Shown: piece after piece, positions 1-6,676 of the stretch | Position numbering within the stretch: position 1 is the stretch's first letter | Layout of the letters: each line of letters begins with the position of its first letter | NCBI GenBank assembly: GCA_900540455.1 | Contig: UQGD01000026.1 | Location: 1-31,096 of the forward strand | Direction of reading: 5' to 3' | DNA from: an uncultured Faecalibacterium sp. | GTDB lineage: Bacteria > Bacillota > Clostridia > Oscillospirales > Ruminococcaceae | DNA: 31,096 nt | Position numbers and translations under genes: made by a program | The notes under the pieces: generated by a model | Database searches by the model: none | Told to the model about the DNA's origin: nothing | What the model saw: the letters and a program-made list of their open reading frames with translations, nothing else

Positions 1-55
1 CCAAAGCCTCTCCCTTTCGGGAGAGGTGGCACGGCGAAGCCGTGACGGAGAGGGT
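1..55. repeat. Palindromic dispersed repeat, copy 1
   Basis: Two adjacent hairpins are visible: CCTCTCCC/GGGAGAGG around TTTC, then CACGGC/GCCGTG around GAA, followed by ACGGAGAGGGT. A near-identical copy lies at 14707-14760, and degraded inverted relatives lie at 14501-14638. It carries no coding sequence and sits directly before the sigma-factor operon leader. Its role (MITE-like, REP-like or RNA structure) cannot be told from sequence alone. Confidence 0.75.
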
Positions 56-213
56 CTGCTCCTCCTCCCAAATTTTTTTCAAAATTTTTTACTTTCCGTG
101 CAGGAGACAAGCCCCTTGCTTCGTGTTAGAATACAGAGGGGAACGCAAAGCACCCGCAAAGCGAGCCTGGCGAGCCTCTGCCCCCAACCGTACAGAAAGG
201 AGGCCGTGCAGGC

Positions 214-792
214 ATGACGAGCCTGGAATTCGGCGCAATGGTGCGTCAATATCAGAACCTGGTCTACACGGTCTGCCACCAGCTGGTACCGGATGAGCAG
301 GAAGCCCAGGACCTAGCCCAAGAGACTTTTCTCTCCGCTTGGCGTGCCATCGACCGTTGTCCGCCCGGATACGAAAAGCAGTGGCTGGCCCGCATCGCAT
401 CCAATAAAGCCAAGGATTATCTGCGCAGCGCCTGGGCGCGGCGGGTGTCCATACCCGGAGATGAGATGCTGTCTCTGCACACTGCCCCGCCCACCGACAG
501 CCCGGAGCACCAGGTGCTGGAACAGATCAGCGCCCAGCAGCTTACCGATATGATCACCGGCCTGCGGGAGCCCTACCACACCCCCTGCTGCCTGGTGCTG
601 CTGGAGGGATGCACTGCCGCTGAGGCCGCTCTGCGCTGCGGCCGCCCGGTAAAAACTGTGGAAGCCCAGATCTACCGGGGCAAAAAAATGCTGGCGCAAC
701 AAATTTTAGCCCAGTCCAATCCACCAGAAAGGGGGAACCCACCGGATGGAACTGTTCCAAAAAAACGGATGTCTGACCGAAGAAGGCCTTGA
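214..792 (+). CDS. ECF-type RNA polymerase sigma factor
   Basis: This 192-residue protein is predicted to direct RNA polymerase to a small regulon, probably in response to an envelope signal. A sigma region 2 occupies roughly residues 8-70: an aromatic-rich helix (QYQNLVYTVCHQL), then EAQDLAQETFLSAWRAI and the WLARIASNKAKDYLR segment. A region 4 helix-turn-helix covers about residues 118-165 (CTAAEAALRCGRPVKTVEAQ). The start has AAAGGAGG about 10 bases upstream. Its last 47 bases overlap the next gene, which encodes a zf-HC2 protein and is the likely cognate anti-sigma factor. The C-terminal tail beyond about residue 170 is basic and unlike the core, perhaps only a result of the overlap. Subfamily and target promoters are unknown. 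Confidence 0.85.
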   Translation: MTSLEFGAMVRQYQNLVYTVCHQLVPDEQEAQDLAQETFLSAWRAIDRCPPGYEKQWLARIASNKAKDYLRSAWARRVSIPGDEMLSLHTAPPTDSPEHQVLEQISAQQLTDMITGLREPYHTPCCLVLLEGCTAAEAALRCGRPVKTVEAQIYRGKKMLAQQILAQSNPPERGNPPDGTVPKKRMSDRRRP

Positions 793-1276
793 CGCCCTGA
801 TCGCAGGCCAGCTGGATGAGCTGGGGCGGCTGGAAGCCGCCGAACATCTGGCCTACTGCAACTGCTGTCTGGACCGCTACACTGCCCGGCTGGAAACCCA
901 GCCGCTGGAAACTGCGCCGCCCAAGGTGCAGCGTACCGTCATGAGCAGCATCTGGGTACGCATCATGCATAACACCTATGGACGCATGGCGGTGGCCGGA
1001 GTTGCCGCCCTGCTGGCGCTGAGCATCTGGCGCAGCGGAACACTGGATATCATCCTGGACCGCAGCAGTCAGCTGGATGTCTGGACTCCGCCTGCCCAAA
1101 GCCAGTCCCTGCCAGACGGCCCGAAACATCCTGACCCGATGGCGCAGCTTTACGACAAATTTACCGGTGCACTGGACGGCCTGTGGGGCCGGGGCAAAGG
1201 CCCCGATGCCCAGACCCAGCCCACCAGCGGCCATGACCAACCTCAAGACCAATCTAAGGGGGAAAATACACAATGA
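746..1276 (+). CDS. Putative zf-HC2 anti-sigma factor, single-pass membrane protein
   Basis: The N-terminal cytoplasmic part carries a zinc-binding anti-sigma (ZAS) signature H-x3-C-x2-C (His34, Cys38, Cys41; HLAYCNCC). One hydrophobic segment at about residues 80-97 follows, then a Pro/Gln/Asp-rich tail that would be outside the cell. Total length is 176 residues, typical for anti-sigma factors. The start is inside the sigma gene (47-base overlap), with AAGGGGGAA about 10 bases upstream; this layout usually keeps sigma and anti-sigma stoichiometric. The stop overlaps the next start as ATGA. The assignment rests on the zinc motif and position. The external tail has no domain I recognise, so the inducing signal cannot be inferred. 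Confidence 0.75.
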   Translation: MELFQKNGCLTEEGLDALIAGQLDELGRLEAAEHLAYCNCCLDRYTARLETQPLETAPPKVQRTVMSSIWVRIMHNTYGRMAVAGVAALLALSIWRSGTLDIILDRSSQLDVWTPPAQSQSLPDGPKHPDPMAQLYDKFTGALDGLWGRGKGPDAQTQPTSGHDQPQDQSKGENTQ

Positions 1277-1974
1277 AAAACGGAATCCTGACTTTGATCT
1301 TTTCCTGCATCCCGGGCGCTGGTCAGATGTACCAAGGCTATATGAAGCGGGGCCTGTCGCTGGTGAGCATGTTCTGCCTGACCATCTTTTGTGGGATGCT
1401 GCTGCCGCCGCTGACCATCACCTGCCTGATCGTGTGGATGTACAGCTTTTTTGATACCTTCAACCTGCGGGCAGAGATCGGCGCCGGCAATGCCCCCCAG
1501 GACGACTACCTGATCCATATAGACTGGTACGACCGGCGGATGCGGCAGCTCCTCTCCGAGAGCCATAAGCTGCTGGGCTGGGGCCTGATCGCCACCGGCG
1601 TGCTCATCGCCTACCAGCAGGTCGTTATGGGCGTCCTGGATCAGCTGATGTGGAGCGGCGGGCACAACAGCGTTGCGTTCCGGGCATTTTACCTGATGAT
1701 GGATCAGGTCCCCCAGGTATTGGTCTGCGTGGTGCTGATCCTCTGCGGTGTTTGGCTGGTGCGCGGCCCCCGCAGCGCACAGCGCCCCCCGGAGCAAGCC
1801 CCGGAAGAGTTCTGCAATTATACCGCCCCCTCTCAGACGGAGGACCCCTCCCCTGCAGAGGACCCTGCGGAGCAGGAAGCTCTGCGGATCATTCAGGCTG
1901 CAATGCAGCCTCATCAGGAGGTAGAAAACAATGACCGAGACGACCAAAACAACGACCAATCCGACGGTCAGTGA
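1273..1974 (+). CDS. Multi-pass membrane protein of the sigma/anti-sigma operon
   Basis: The protein has 233 residues. The N-terminus (ILTLIFSCIPGAGQMYQGY) has the small-residue and aromatic pattern of TM2-like membrane proteins. Hydrophobic stretches at about residues 5-20, 29-60, 98-118 and 135-158 suggest four membrane segments. The last 70 residues are acidic, rich in Pro, Glu and Gln, and probably cytoplasmic or disordered. Its start overlaps the anti-sigma stop by four bases (ATGA), and its end overlaps the next gene by 44 bases, so translation of the operon is strongly coupled. No enzyme motif is seen. It is best described as a sigma-regulated or signal-relaying envelope protein of unknown function. 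Confidence 0.7.
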   Translation: MKNGILTLIFSCIPGAGQMYQGYMKRGLSLVSMFCLTIFCGMLLPPLTITCLIVWMYSFFDTFNLRAEIGAGNAPQDDYLIHIDWYDRRMRQLLSESHKLLGWGLIATGVLIAYQQVVMGVLDQLMWSGGHNSVAFRAFYLMMDQVPQVLVCVVLILCGVWLVRGPRSAQRPPEQAPEEFCNYTAPSQTEDPSPAEDPAEQEALRIIQAAMQPHQEVENNDRDDQNNDQSDGQ

Positions 1975-2713
1975 GCCTGCCGCCCCTAAGCGCCGGGTAG
2001 GCAGCCTGACACTGGGCGTATGCCTGATCCTTGCCGGACTGTTCTTTCTGCTGTATTACTTCTGGCCCAGCTTCAACTGGGAACTGGTGCTGAAGATCGC
2101 CCCGGCGGCAGGGCTGGTGGCTTTGGGTGCAGAGGTGCTTTACTTTACCGTGCGGCCTGGCCGCTGGCGGCTGGACTTCCTGTCCGTTTTAGGGTGTCTG
2201 TTTTTGATGGCCTGCTGCTTCGGACTTTCTTTCCTGCCCATGCTCACCGACCTGATCGACCCGGTCCGACAGCAGGAGCTGGATGTGCAGCGAGAGCAGT
2301 TCACCCGGGATGCCTACACCGCCTTTTCCGATGATGCACCCCAGATCCGCCTGCGGGATGTGGAAGGCTACCTGTCCTTCCATTCCTGGGCAGACAGCCC
2401 CAAGGTGGAGTACAGCACCCTGCGTGTGGAACTGCGGGGGCCGTATCAGACCCCGGAAAGCTTTGCAAAGGACTGCTACGCTTTGACCCAGTCCGCCCAA
2501 GACCTTGCCATTGTGCCGAACCAGCTGCTCTTTTTTGCAGAGGACGACACCCAGACCTTCCGGCTGGAGCTGGATGGCCCGGTGCAGCAGGACTGGACCC
2601 TGGAGGAGATGACCGCAGAGCTTTCCCATTCGGTCTACGAGGTGGAAGTTGAGGACACTGTGATCTATCCGCCTGCGGAGGAAGCCGAAATGGAGATCTA
2701 TGTAATGACCTAA
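1931..2713 (+). CDS. Membrane protein with LiaF-like (DUF5668-like) N-terminal region
   Basis: The 260-residue protein has a polar Thr/Pro-rich N-terminus, then three hydrophobic helices at about residues 24-44, 51-71 and 80-104. The first two (LTLGVCLILAGLFFLLYYF and the following helix) resemble the paired helices of LiaI/LiaF-type stress proteins. The remaining 150 residues are soluble and probably extracytoplasmic, with no recognised catalytic motif. The start has GGAGGT about 8 bases upstream and lies inside the preceding gene. It is the last gene before a hairpin terminator at 2735-2769. Together with the sigma/anti-sigma pair it suggests an envelope-stress module, but the DUF5668 link is by eye and tentative. 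Confidence 0.65.
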   Translation: MTETTKTTTNPTVSEPAAPKRRVGSLTLGVCLILAGLFFLLYYFWPSFNWELVLKIAPAAGLVALGAEVLYFTVRPGRWRLDFLSVLGCLFLMACCFGLSFLPMLTDLIDPVRQQELDVQREQFTRDAYTAFSDDAPQIRLRDVEGYLSFHSWADSPKVEYSTLRVELRGPYQTPESFAKDCYALTQSAQDLAIVPNQLLFFAEDDTQTFRLELDGPVQQDWTLEEMTAELSHSVYEVEVEDTVIYPPAEEAEMEIYVMT

Positions 2714-2734
2714 ACAACCGAATGACCCAACCCC

Positions 2735-2769
2735 ACATCCCCCGCCCTGATACAGAGCGGGGGATGTTT
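2735..2769 (+). terminator. Terminator after the sigma-factor operon
   Basis: An 11-bp stem, ACATCCCCCGC (2735-2745) with GCGGGGGATGT (2757-2767), is followed by only a short T run (TTT). It separates the operon from nnrE. Confidence 0.65.
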
Positions 2770-2796
2770 GCGTATCGGCTTTGGCGGGAGTATAAT
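2768..2796 (+). promoter_or_regulatory. Predicted promoter of nnrE
   Basis: A -35 box TTGCGT (2768-2773), a 17-base spacer and a -10 box TATAAT (2791-2796) lie 27 bases before the nnrE start codon. The -35 box overlaps the end of the upstream terminator. Confidence 0.65.
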
Positions 2797-2822
2797 AAAA
2801 ACAAAAAGGATGGTGCTGAAAG

Positions 2823-3473
2823 ATGGAACACCGGATCGTAACGGCCGCTCAGATGAAGCAGATCGAGGCCAGCGGAGCTGCACACGGGCTCAGCTACCGG
2901 CAGATGATGGAGAATGCCGGCCAGGCTGTCTGGCGGGAGCTGGCCCTCCGCTGCCCGCAGCCCGGACGGCTGCTGGTGGTCTGCGGCAAAGGCAATAACG
3001 GCGGCGACGGCTTTGTGACCGCCCGGGCTGCGGCACAGGCTGGCTGGCAGGTATGGGTCCTGCTGGCCGAAGGGGAACCCCGCACCCCGGATGCGCAGGC
3101 CAACTGGCAGCTGCTGGCGGGTATGCCGGGGGTACAGCTGTGCACGCTGGACCCGCTGCCGGAGCACCCCTTTGCAGCCGTGGTGGATGCGCTGTATGGC
3201 ACCGGTTTCCACGGGACGCTGCGGCCGCAGGGTGCCGCAGCCTGCGCCTTGCTGGAACACTGCCGCCGGGACGGCGCCCTGGTCTTTGCTGTAGACCTTC
3301 CCAGCGGATGCAATGCAGACACCGGAGCCGCCGCCCCCGGGGCGGTGCGGGCCGATGTGACCGTCACCTTTGACAGCCGCAAGCCGGTCCACTTTTCTGC
3401 GCCGGACCATTGCGGCCAGGTCATCTGCGCCGACATCGGCATACTGGACGCCTGGCACCCCTCTGCCCGATAG
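2823..3473 (+). CDS. nnrE: NAD(P)H-hydrate epimerase (YjeF N-terminal domain)
   Basis: This enzyme epimerises damaged NAD(P)HX (R to S), so that a separate ADP/ATP-dependent dehydratase can restore NAD(P)H. The 216 residues match a stand-alone YjeF_N domain. The signature GKGNNGGDGF is at residues 55-64, ALYGTGF follows the expected spacing, and VDLPSGCNADTG forms the late conserved loop. The dehydratase (NnrD) half that is fused in many bacteria is absent, and no such gene is in the window. The ribosome binding site is weak (AAGGA about 12 bases upstream). The gene sits between its own promoter and a strong terminator, so it appears monocistronic. Confidence 0.9.
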   Translation: MEHRIVTAAQMKQIEASGAAHGLSYRQMMENAGQAVWRELALRCPQPGRLLVVCGKGNNGGDGFVTARAAAQAGWQVWVLLAEGEPRTPDAQANWQLLAGMPGVQLCTLDPLPEHPFAAVVDALYGTGFHGTLRPQGAAACALLEHCRRDGALVFAVDLPSGCNADTGAAAPGAVRADVTVTFDSRKPVHFSAPDHCGQVICADIGILDAWHPSAR

Positions 3474-3486
3474 ATCCGATCATAAA

Positions 3487-3534
3487 GCAGCCGTCCCTCT
3501 GGTGCAGTGCATCCGGCGGGACGGCTGCTTTTTT
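3487..3534 (+). terminator. Terminator of nnrE
   Basis: An 11-bp perfect stem, GCAGCCGTCCC (3487-3497) with GGGACGGCTGC (3518-3528), is followed by six T residues. It is a canonical intrinsic terminator. Confidence 0.9.
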
Positions 3535-3671
3535 AGCAACAGGCAGGGCAGTTCTCCTATCCAGACAGAAAGCGTCCCTTTTCGCCCCAAAAACAGCCGG
3601 ACGTCCTGGCTAAAACTGCGTTCTCCGGCCCATACTCCCTGCGATACGAACCACAGAAAAGGAGCAACGCT

Positions 3672-4973
3672 ATGTCTGACCGTACCATCCGTTCCCTGAC
3701 CGGCCGCGAGATCCTGGATTCCCGCGGCAATCCTACCGTAGAAGCACAAGTCACCCTGGCCGATGGCACCACCGCACGGGGCACAGCCCCTTCCGGGGCT
3801 TCCACCGGCAGCCGGGAAGCCTTGGAGCTGCGGGATGGCGAGCATGCCCGCTATGGCGGCAAAGGGGTGCAGAAAGCCGCCCAGAACATCCGGGCAGTGC
3901 TGGCCCCTGCAATCGCCGGGCTGGATGCTGCCGACCTTTACGCCGTAGATGGAGCCATGCGCGCCGCCGACGGCACACCGGACTGCTCCCGCCTGGGGGC
4001 CAACGGGATGTTGGCCGTATCCATTGCCGTCTGCCGGGCAGCCGCAGCCAGCCTGGGCATACCGGTATTCCGCCTGCTGGGGGGTGCCAACGCCTGCTGC
4101 CTGCCGGTGCCCATGATGAATATTTTGAACGGCGGCGCCCATGCAGCCAACAGCCTGGATACACAGGAGTTCATGATCCTTCCGGTCGGGGCGCCCAGCT
4201 TTCGGGAGGCGCTGCGCTGGTGCAGCGAGGTGTACCACGCCCTGGCAAAGCTGCTGCGGGCCAAGGGGCTGTCCTCCGCTGTAGGGGACGAGGGCGGCTT
4301 TGCCCCCGACCTTGCCAGCGATGAGGAGGCGCTGGAGCTGATCCTGGCTGCCATCCAGCGGGCAGGCTACCGCCCCGGCCGGGATTTTATGCTGGGGATG
4401 GACGCTGCCGCTTCCGAGTGGCGGGACCTGATCCAGGGCAGCGGGTTCTATCGCCTGCCCAAATCCGGCCAGGTGTACACCACCGACCAGCTCATTGCCC
4501 ATTGGCAGACGCTGGCGGGGCGTTACCCCCTGTTGTCGCTGGAGGATGGATTGGATGAGGAGGACTGGTCTGGCTGGCAGAAACTGACCTCCGTTTTGGG
4601 CAACAAGCTCCAGCTTGTGGGGGACGATCTGTTCGTCACCAACACCCAGCGCATCCAGCAGGGTGTACAGCAGCAGGCAGCCAATGCGGTGCTGATCAAG
4701 CCCAACCAGATCGGCACGGTCTCCCGCACCATGGATGCGGTGCGGCTGGCCCAGCAGTCCGGATATGGCGTCATCAGCTCCCACCGCTCGGGTGAGACCG
4801 AGGATGTGTTTATTGCGGATCTGGCAGTAGGGCTGAACACCTGTCAGATCAAGACCGGCGCCCCCTGCCGCAGCGAACGGGTGGCCAAATACAACCAGCT
4901 GCTGCGGATCGAGCAGCTTTTGGGAACTGCTGCCATCTACCCCGGTTTTTCCACATTCAAAGTCCTGCAATAA
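3672..4973 (+). CDS. eno: Enolase (phosphopyruvate hydratase)
   Basis: Enolase converts 2-phosphoglycerate to phosphoenolpyruvate in glycolysis. The 433-residue product is full length. Conserved features are REILDSRGNPTVE near the N-terminus, SGASTG (41-46), DEGGFAP with Glu207, Mg ligands Asp244, Glu291 and Asp318, catalytic Lys343 in LIKPNQIGT, and SHRSGETED. The start has AAAGGAG about 6-8 bases upstream. No good terminator follows before a small ORF at 5082, so the two may share a transcript that ends at 5235. No convincing -35/-10 pair was found in the 135-base leader. Confidence 0.97.
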   Translation: MSDRTIRSLTGREILDSRGNPTVEAQVTLADGTTARGTAPSGASTGSREALELRDGEHARYGGKGVQKAAQNIRAVLAPAIAGLDAADLYAVDGAMRAADGTPDCSRLGANGMLAVSIAVCRAAAASLGIPVFRLLGGANACCLPVPMMNILNGGAHAANSLDTQEFMILPVGAPSFREALRWCSEVYHALAKLLRAKGLSSAVGDEGGFAPDLASDEEALELILAAIQRAGYRPGRDFMLGMDAAASEWRDLIQGSGFYRLPKSGQVYTTDQLIAHWQTLAGRYPLLSLEDGLDEEDWSGWQKLTSVLGNKLQLVGDDLFVTNTQRIQQGVQQQAANAVLIKPNQIGTVSRTMDAVRLAQQSGYGVISSHRSGETEDVFIADLAVGLNTCQIKTGAPCRSERVAKYNQLLRIEQLLGTAAIYPGFSTFKVLQ

Positions 4974-5081
4974 TTTGCCCGGCTCAGACGTATACAGGGC
5001 AGAACGGGCAGTTCCCGCCGCAACGAACAAGGCGGGCCCCGCAAAATCTCCTCTTTTGCAGTATGAAAGGAGTCCTGAATT

Positions 5082-5180
5082 ATGTTTGAGTCCCTGTTTT
5101 TCTTTATTTCCGAGCTGCTGGCCCCCATCATGAACCTGCCGGGAATGCTGTGGGTCCTGTTGGAGCACTTTACCCTGTGA
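5082..5180 (+). CDS. Small hydrophobic peptide (32 residues) downstream of eno
   Basis: An ATG at 5082 follows a good ribosome binding site (GAAAGGAG, 5064-5071, spacing 10) and opens a 32-codon frame ending in TGA at 5178-5180. The peptide begins MFESLFFFISELLAPIM, contains an LLEHF segment, and would form one membrane helix broken by Pro residues. The frame stops 20 bases before a strong terminator and has no recognisable homologue to me. In the leader, GCAAAA (5041-5046) can pair with TTTTGC (5054-5059), exposing CTCCTC, which is complementary to the ribosome binding site. It could be a real small membrane protein co-transcribed with enolase, or chance. Conservation would decide. Confidence 0.5.
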   Translation: MFESLFFFISELLAPIMNLPGMLWVLLEHFTL

Positions 5181-5195
5181 TACACCCCCTGGCAT

Positions 5196-5235
5196 AAAAA
5201 CGCTGCCCCCGGCAAAAGCCGGGGGCAGCGTTTTT
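5196..5235. terminator. Bidirectional terminator between the eno side and the ECF-S gene
   Basis: A 12-bp stem (5201-5212 with 5219-5230; CGCTGCCCCCGG and its complement) has an AAAA loop and is flanked by A5 upstream and T5 downstream. It can stop transcription from both converging units. Confidence 0.92.
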
Positions 5236-5241
5236 CTTTGT

Positions 5242-5775
5242 TTACAGGCCGATCTGCCGTTTTGCGATCTGCAGCGCATGGCGCAAGGGGCGGTAGGCCA
5301 GCAGCATCAGCACAAAATTGCCCGCACCGTGCATGACATCGTAGGGCAGGCCGCTGATCCACCAGCTCAAAGCAAAAGCCGGTGTCTTTGCCACCAGATA
5401 CACGCCTGCACACAGCCCCCCAAAGCACAAGCCATAGATCCCGCTGAACACCGCCCAGCCCAGGGCATTGTCCATCCGGCGCAGCAGCCAGGTGAGCAGA
5501 GCCAGCAGGTACCACACATAGATGTACATGGCCCACCACAGTCCAAACCCGTAGAGGACCCCCTGCAGCAGCAAAAACACGGTGATGGCCGCCGGGGTCT
5601 CCCGCGGCAGCTCCAGTGTAAACAGCACGATCAGCAGGGTCACCGGCTCGATGTTGGGCAGGCCGCTCATAACCTGTTTACCCACCACCAGCAGCGCCCC
5701 CATCAGCCCGGCCAAGGCCAGGCGCAGGATCTTTTCCCGGCTGGAGGTCCGTTTACTTTGTGTAGGTGAAGGCAT
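5242..5775 (-). CDS. ECF transporter S component, predicted cobamide/B12-related
   Basis: This integral membrane substrate-binding subunit is predicted to work with a shared EcfA-EcfA'-EcfT energising module encoded elsewhere. About six hydrophobic helices are seen in roughly 177 residues. The first is followed by a PNIEPVTLLIVLFTL segment and a later GVLYGFGLWWAMYIYVW segment, both in line with small vitamin-type S components. The ATG at 5775 was chosen; in-frame ATGs at 5781 and 5787 are alternatives. All overlap the end of the upstream lipoprotein gene by at least 23 bases, so translation is coupled. The cobalamin riboswitch upstream makes cobalamin or a precursor the likely substrate. That substrate is inferred from regulation, not from the protein sequence. 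Confidence 0.75.
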   Translation of the reverse strand: MPSPTQSKRTSSREKILRLALAGLMGALLVVGKQVMSGLPNIEPVTLLIVLFTLELPRETPAAITVFLLLQGVLYGFGLWWAMYIYVWYLLALLTWLLRRMDNALGWAVFSGIYGLCFGGLCAGVYLVAKTPAFALSWWISGLPYDVMHGAGNFVLMLLAYRPLRHALQIAKRQIGL

Positions 5776-6223
5776 AGGCATCCCCATCCTGCAGCTGGAT
5801 GTCCCCGATGCCCACCGTCGTGGCCTCGCCGGAAGCATCCGTCAGACACCACCAGGACTGATCCTTGTTGAAATCAGCCTTTACGCCGTTGACCTCGGTC
5901 GCAAAGCCGGCCTCGGCCTCCTCTGCGCTGATGAGGCCTGCCGCCTGCAGCGCCTCGGCCAGGGTCTGGCCAGCCTGCGCTTCCAGGGTAAACTCCTCGC
6001 TGGTGCCATCTGCATAGCAAACCGTAAATGCAGCATGGATCTTCTGCTCCGCTGCGCTGTCCGATGCTGCGGCGCTGACACTGGCAGGCTCGCTCTGGGC
6101 AGCGCTGGAGGAACTGCTCTCCGAGGAAGCCGCACCGCAGCCGGTAAGCAGCACAGCTGCCAGAGCAGCCGCTGCCAGCAGCACAGTCCAAGCGTGCATC
6201 CGTTTATTTTTTGCAAAATTCAT
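5753..6223 (-). CDS. Lipoprotein with transcobalamin-C-like DUF4430 domain
   Basis: The 156-residue protein has an N-terminal signal with a lipobox (LLTGC, acylated Cys29). A Ser/Ala-rich linker runs to about residue 60, then a domain of about 95 residues. That domain has DUF4430 (transcobalamin C-terminal-like) features: GQTLAEALQAAGL, a central NGV, SWWCLTD, and a final VGIGDIQLQDGDAYAFTYT. It should be anchored outside the membrane, where it could capture a cobamide for the ECF S component. The start at 6223 is set by GGAGAGGAG upstream, and no earlier in-frame start has a comparable site. The aromatic pair and Cys in SWWCLT sit where the family contacts ligand. Cobamide binding is inferred from the domain plus the riboswitch. 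Confidence 0.8.
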   Translation of the reverse strand: MNFAKNKRMHAWTVLLAAAALAAVLLTGCGAASSESSSSSAAQSEPASVSAAASDSAAEQKIHAAFTVCYADGTSEEFTLEAQAGQTLAEALQAAGLISAEEAEAGFATEVNGVKADFNKDQSWWCLTDASGEATTVGIGDIQLQDGDAYAFTYTK

Positions 6224-6240
6224 AAAAAACTCTCCTCTCC

Positions 6241-6432
6241 ATCTCTCGTGGATCTGGTGTGCTCCTGCTGTCCGGTACCCCGGCTTGCCGGGGCGCTGCA
6301 TGCGCCCTTGCTCGGCTTACGGTGGCGGGACCGCGCGGGCCTTGCACCCGCTTCCCCGGTGGAGCCTGCTGGCTCCTGCGGCAGGGTCGATCATAGGGAC
6401 GCTCTTGTCCCTTGCACCCGGCTTCTCCGGAT
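6241..6432 (-). ncRNA. Cobalamin riboswitch
   Basis: Read on the minus strand, the conserved core GGGGAAGCGGGTGCAAGG (from 6357) is followed by GCGCGGTCCCGCCACCGTAA (from 6337). These match the cobalamin aptamer consensus GGGAA..GGTG..A..CC..GC.G.CCCGC.AC.GT.A. The 5' part has GGGTGCAAGGGAC with a GGGAC/GTCCC helper stem. The 3' part (GACAGCAGGAGCACACC, about 6272-6256) resembles the B12 box. No intrinsic terminator lies between the aptamer and the lipoprotein start, so control probably acts by hiding the ribosome binding site at 6231-6240. Exact edges are approximate. Confidence 0.88.
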
Positions 6433-6440
6433 GCTGGTCT

Positions 6441-6469
6441 ATTTTATCACCCCTGCGCACAAAAGGCAA
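6441..6469 (-). promoter_or_regulatory. Promoter of the cobalamin riboswitch transcript
   Basis: On the minus strand, TTGCCT (6469-6464), a 17-base spacer and TAAAAT (6446-6441) form a sigma-A-type promoter. It is placed just ahead of the riboswitch aptamer. Confidence 0.7.
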
Positions 6470-6575
6470 GAAAGACCCCTGCACTCCCTTCTGCCCGGCC
6501 CCCTGGCCCATGGATGAAAAAGAGCCGTCCACCCGCCATTTTTGTGGATAAAACGCAGATTTTTGCCCCTGCCCC

Positions 6576-6605
6576 TTGCAACGGGACGGGAGTTCATTGT
6601 ACAAT
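6576..6605 (+). promoter_or_regulatory. Promoter of the HAD/exonuclease pair
   Basis: TTGCAA (6576-6581), an 18-base spacer and TACAAT (6600-6605) lie about 70 bases upstream of the HAD start. This promoter is divergent from the riboswitch promoter. Confidence 0.6.
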
Positions 6606-6676
6606 AAGGAAAGTGAGTTTTTTTGCGGGCATTTGCGCGTATTGGAGTACAGGAACAGAAAGGGAGACCCTACACT

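Noticed and set aside
60..213. Autoregulated ECF promoter searched upstream of the sigma gene
   Set aside because: TAGAAT at 127-132 is a possible -10 box, but no convincing -35 or ECF-type element could be paired with it.
3480..5279. Long minus-strand open frame (about 600 codons) opposite eno
   Set aside because: It lies entirely opposite enolase, has low-complexity Gln/Gly/Ala-rich translation without domains, and arises from GC-rich codon bias.
6285..6604. Small open frames in both directions over the riboswitch
   Set aside because: The region is explained by the cobalamin aptamer and two promoters; none of the frames has a good start.
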